DNA of 64,000 nucleotides from Paenibacillus caseinilyticus. GTDB lineage: Bacteria > Bacillota > Bacilli > Paenibacillales > NBRC-103111. Both the position numbers and the translations under genes were made by a program. Under the pieces are notes generated by a model, which was not told where the DNA came from, did not search any database, and saw nothing but the letters and a program-made list of their open reading frames with translations. How positions within the stretch are numbered: position 1 is the first letter of the stretch; each line of letters begins with the position of its first letter. The DNA lies in assembly GCF_027533645.1 (NCBI RefSeq), contig NZ_JAQAGY010000001.1, positions 372,001 through 436,000 on the forward strand, given 5' to 3'. Of the stretch, positions 61,020 through 64,000 are shown in pieces.

Positions 61020-63761
61020 TCAACGAATGGTATACGTATGAGTCGTCTTATAGCCCATAATCGCATTGACCGGTCTACTCAATGTAACGATTATGGTTTC
61101 CCCCGGGTCTGCCATGGTGTCCGCAAGTACAGTGAGCGGAATATTTTGGGGGCTGCCATCCCGAAGAGTCAAGGTCCCCGCCGCCAGTTGGTAATCCGTT
61201 CCCCTCGTCGCCGTGCCGCCGCATACCTCATAGTCAACTGTAACCGGCTGGGAGCTTGGGGAGCTTAAGTATACGGCAAGACTCACGGTACCGCTGCTTT
61301 CGTCCCCGCTGGACTCCGTCTGATAGAACTCGACGGTTGGGCTGTTGGCGTTAACCTTCGTGTCTACCGAGTTCAGCGCATTATCCGCTGCGATAAGTCC
61401 CCTTGTATAATTATCGTAAGTAAGCCCGGCGGGACTGTTCTGCACGGCATTACGCTCGATATGAACCGCTTCCCCGACAGTATTCCGTTCAAATGCTTTG
61501 CCGCCATAACGGAATGCATACAGGCCGCTGACGTTCGGAGCTTCGGAATAATCCTTGGCAGGCGTCTCGCAGGCTTTTGGCTTCACCCCATAGATTTTAT
61601 TGTCCTTAATATCCGTCCCGTATGCTAAATTACCGTTAATGCTGCTTTGACTGTATCCATTTCTGTCATACCGCAGACCAATACTGCCTACTTTCGAATA
61701 AGGCGATACGCCAGTTACCGTATTCCATTCCAGCCTGTCAAAGAAGGACAAGTCGAAGCGGGGCTCTTTATCTGTAGGAGCATAGACCGTGTTCACCATG
61801 ATCCCTTCCGAATCAGTGGTGCTGTTTTTTTGCATGATCCCCCGGTAAGTATCGCCGTAGAACCAGAAGCCCTTCGCCGTATGGTTCGCCGTATTCCCGA
61901 CGAAAGTCAAATACTTGAGCGGAAGGATCACGACAAATCGGCTCGTATGGTCCGGCAGCACCTTCCAATCATCCTTGACGGTGAGAATGCCGGTGACATG
62001 CCCGGGAATGGAGGAATGCGGCGCCCCCTTCTGGATGCTTTTCACCTCGTTTAACTGCCCCATGCCTTTGCCGTCGACAATCGCTACATGCCATTGATCC
62101 CATACATGGTTATCCAAGTCCCAGTCTTCGACAGAATCGGTTTTATCTGCGACCGCTACATTCAGCGTTTTTCCGTCCGCACTTTCAACGCTTCCCTGCA
62201 TTTTGGTCCCGCCGCGGAACACTTCGCCGAGGATGGCTTCCCCATCATTCCACGCAAGCGGGGAGCCCATATTCTGGATGGTGTTTTTCTCCGCCAAAGC
62301 ATACGTCTTGACGTACAGGCCGTGATTAACATGCGTTGGATGCCCAGTCAGTGTATTATTACGAATAACACTGTACTTGGCATAGGCTGTTGTAGAATCA
62401 TTGGAATACTCGAACGTATTGTCTGACATATCCAGATACTCGCTGATATAGGAGGATTGGACCGTGCCATTGTTTCCCTTCAAGCTGTTGTTCTGGATGG
62501 CCACGTTCTCCTTTGCTCCAATGATGACCCCAATGCCGCGGTTTCCGGGAGTTTTCAAATCCTGATCATCGATGCTCGCATTCAATACAACTTCTTTAAC
62601 AAAAATATCTCTTGCCACACGCTCATTAGAGTAAGTGGTTCGCGTTTTTGTCGAGTTAAGAACCTGATTATGATCACCGAATTGGATAAAGATGTCCGGG
62701 TTTTTCGTATTGGGAAGTACGCTGATCGAAATACGGGCTATCCCGATTCGGCCTGCCGTCGTCCCGTCCGGTTTCTTATGGTTCGAGATCATCACGCCTC
62801 CCCCGCTGCCGCCATATACCAGCTTAGTGCTCTCCGTTTCGTTCGGGGTTTGCCCGATCAGGGTTACGCCGGAGGGGATATTCAGCGTACTGTTCAGACG
62901 ATATGTACCGTAAGGCAAATAAAGCTGGCCTCCACCATCCAACGCTATCTTGCACATTCTTTGCTGAAGAGCCGACACCACATCCGTATTCCCATTATTA
63001 TCGATCTGGGTCATCCCGCTAAAGTCGGTCAGCGCATTGTACTTCTGGCTCCAATTGAACTCTTGGGCCCACCAAAGCCCCAGATTTAACGGGTCATTAG
63101 CCTCATTCGTACCCTCGATCACTTCCAGCGTCTGGTCCGGCAGCCGGCTCCATTGTTCCCCATCGTGGCTGACCTCAACTTGGTATACGGCCGGCGGTGT
63201 GTTGACCGGCACCGTGAAGACAATCTGGTAGTTGCCGAAAGAGAGGATGGAAGGCTTAATGAAGGTTGTTCCGTTAACCAGCCGTACTTTGGTAAGACCG
63301 CTTCCGCCGAACTCGCTTGTGACGAAGTTACGGCCGATCAGCCGGATGGGCTGCCCGGCCCATAATTTGTTCTGGCTGATCCAGAGGGGGGCGGGCGCGT
63401 TGATATTCACGGGGCTGCTCCAGCTTACCGTATTGAAGCTGTTGCTTGCTTTAACGGACCAGACGCCTGGAGAGAGCGTACTTGGCACCTTGCATGTAAC
63501 ATAATGGCCCTGCGGGTCCACATATTCTATCGGACATACAGTGCTTTCGTTCATTCGAACCTGTGTCGTGCTGTCGAAGTATTCGCCATAGAGCGTAAGC
63601 GTGTAGCCAGGCTTCACGGCTTCCGACGCATGAATAATGATGGGCGCTCCGGTTGGCGCCGCAGCAGCGGAGTTCAACATCAACCCATTACCGGACAGGA
63701 ATAGAAGCAGAACAATCAAGAACCGGGGGACCGCAGCATGGATTGTATTCTTTTTATTCAT
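61020..63761 (-). CDS. Secreted IPT / beta-helix / Calx-beta protein
   Basis: A 913-residue secreted protein. Signal peptide 1-36 (ending SAAAA). Two IPT/TIG-like domains (about 38-215) are followed by a long right-handed beta-helix of the pectate-lyase-like kind (about 245-790; DGGGQLYLPYGTYRL, IQNNSLKG, VIRNNTLTG, VGNTANHTAKGFWFYGDT) and a Calx-beta domain at the C-terminus (about 800-913; TVSLAVYLSSPSSQPVTVDYE). It probably acts on or binds an extracellular polysaccharide; the enzymatic activity, if any, is unknown. GGAGGG lies before the ATG. It lies just upstream of the sensor B gene. Confidence 0.82.
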   Translation of the reverse strand: MNKKNTIHAAVPRFLIVLLLFLSGNGLMLNSAAAAPTGAPIIIHASEAVKPGYTLTLYGEYFDSTTQVRMNESTVCPIEYVDPQGHYVTCKVPSTLSPGVWSVKASNSFNTVSWSSPVNINAPAPLWISQNKLWAGQPIRLIGRNFVTSEFGGSGLTKVRLVNGTTFIKPSILSFGNYQIVFTVPVNTPPAVYQVEVSHDGEQWSRLPDQTLEVIEGTNEANDPLNLGLWWAQEFNWSQKYNALTDFSGMTQIDNNGNTDVVSALQQRMCKIALDGGGQLYLPYGTYRLNSTLNIPSGVTLIGQTPNETESTKLVYGGSGGGVMISNHKKPDGTTAGRIGIARISISVLPNTKNPDIFIQFGDHNQVLNSTKTRTTYSNERVARDIFVKEVVLNASIDDQDLKTPGNRGIGVIIGAKENVAIQNNSLKGNNGTVQSSYISEYLDMSDNTFEYSNDSTTAYAKYSVIRNNTLTGHPTHVNHGLYVKTYALAEKNTIQNMGSPLAWNDGEAILGEVFRGGTKMQGSVESADGKTLNVAVADKTDSVEDWDLDNHVWDQWHVAIVDGKGMGQLNEVKSIQKGAPHSSIPGHVTGILTVKDDWKVLPDHTSRFVVILPLKYLTFVGNTANHTAKGFWFYGDTYRGIMQKNSTTDSEGIMVNTVYAPTDKEPRFDLSFFDRLEWNTVTGVSPYSKVGSIGLRYDRNGYSQSSINGNLAYGTDIKDNKIYGVKPKACETPAKDYSEAPNVSGLYAFRYGGKAFERNTVGEAVHIERNAVQNSPAGLTYDNYTRGLIAADNALNSVDTKVNANSPTVEFYQTESSGDESSGTVSLAVYLSSPSSQPVTVDYEVCGGTATRGTDYQLAAGTLTLRDGSPQNIPLTVLADTMADPGETIIVTLSRPVNAIMGYKTTHTYTIR

Positions 63762-63874
63762 AAGACACCCTCCGTAACATACAGAATTGGTTAACCGTGA
63801 CGAATGACTTTTTCCTCATGGCACATCTCATCCCTCTCCTTTGAATGCAATGATCCCATCCTAACCCGGGGGAC

Positions 63875-63899
63875 ATTTCATTTCCATGATCACTTTTTG
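63875..63899. repeat. 25-bp repeated motif, copy 2
   Basis: Matches 54879-54903 with a single A/C difference. It lies about 115 bp upstream of the beta-helix gene. Confidence 0.8.
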
Positions 63900-63928
63900 T
63901 CGGAACTTAAGCCAAGATAGCGGCCAAG

Positions 63929-64000
63929 TTACACGATGGTGGAGTTGGACAAGGTATAGTTTTTCATAGGGACGGAAGCCCCGAGAGCCAGATTCATATT
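63929..64000 (-). CDS. C-terminal end of a gene running off the window
   Basis: An open frame runs from the window edge to TAA at 63929-63931 and encodes the last 23 residues (ending NYTLSNSTIV). It is on the same strand as the beta-helix gene. The fragment is too short to assign and could be chance. Confidence 0.3.
   Translation of the reverse strand, partial: NMNLALGASVPMKNYTLSNSTIV

Noticed and set aside
1..64000. Prophage, insertion sequence, integrase, tRNA or rRNA gene
   Set aside because: No transposase, integrase, phage structural protein or RNA gene signature was recognised anywhere in the window.

Overview
The window looks like a chromosomal segment of a Gram-positive, moderately GC-rich endospore-former of the Paenibacillus type (Bacillota, Paenibacillaceae). 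The reasons are strong AGGAGG-type ribosome binding sites, an Fnr with a C-terminal cysteine cluster, a DUF3231 protein, many lipoprotein-fed Lpl-type sugar permeases with membrane-anchored AraC-type sensors, a GH11 xylanase, and cohesin/dockerin/FN3 secreted proteins. This is inference from gene content; no rRNA, tRNA or other marker is present.

Region 1 (about 0.2-23 kb) is an anaerobic and nitrogen-oxide metabolism island. It holds an nre-like nitrate/oxygen sensing operon in the order A-C-B, an Fnr regulator, a NarK nitrate/nitrite transporter fused to a PAS domain, a short-type hybrid-cluster protein (Hcp), a seven-gene operon built around a NarB/NasC-like molybdoenzyme with a membrane cytochrome b, a polyferredoxin and a Tat-dependent Rieske protein, a hemerythrin-like protein with two DUF3147 membrane proteins, pyruvate formate-lyase and its activase, a DUF3231 protein, a small Crp-family regulator and a flavohemoprotein. 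Fnr-type palindromes (TGTGA-N6-TCACA) lie in front of most of these units. In several they sit 41.5-42.5 bp upstream of the start implied by a visible -10, so the island reads as one locally encoded regulon: Fnr turns on nitrate import, nitrate reduction, NO and hydroxylamine clearance and fermentation together.

Region 2 (about 22-36.5 kb) is mixed. It has a HupE-like membrane protein translationally coupled to a DUF3500 lipoprotein with a 60-bp tandem repeat, a sugar ABC transporter with a cre-like site and a 22-bp direct repeat in its promoter, several single-gene units (MDR dehydrogenase, SnoaL-like, SRPBCC, GNAT, chemoreceptor), and an AT-richer patch with an XRE regulator, an FGE-fold lipoprotein and a GH11 xylanase.

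Region 3 (36.5-44 kb) holds a YesM/YesN-type two-component pair, a hybrid PAS histidine kinase, a decayed epimerase gene and a cation diffusion facilitator.

Region 4 (44-64 kb) is a polysaccharide-response block read entirely from the minus strand: two secreted beta-propeller/FN3/cohesin paralogues (one with a dockerin), two complete Lpl-type ABC importers each with its own membrane-bound AraC-type sensor-regulator, and a large secreted IPT/beta-helix/Calx-beta protein. The most interesting system is the Fnr-driven molybdoenzyme-Rieske-cytochrome operon together with the PAS-tailed NarK. Its composition matches neither the classical NarGHJI, Nap nor Nas layout that I know.
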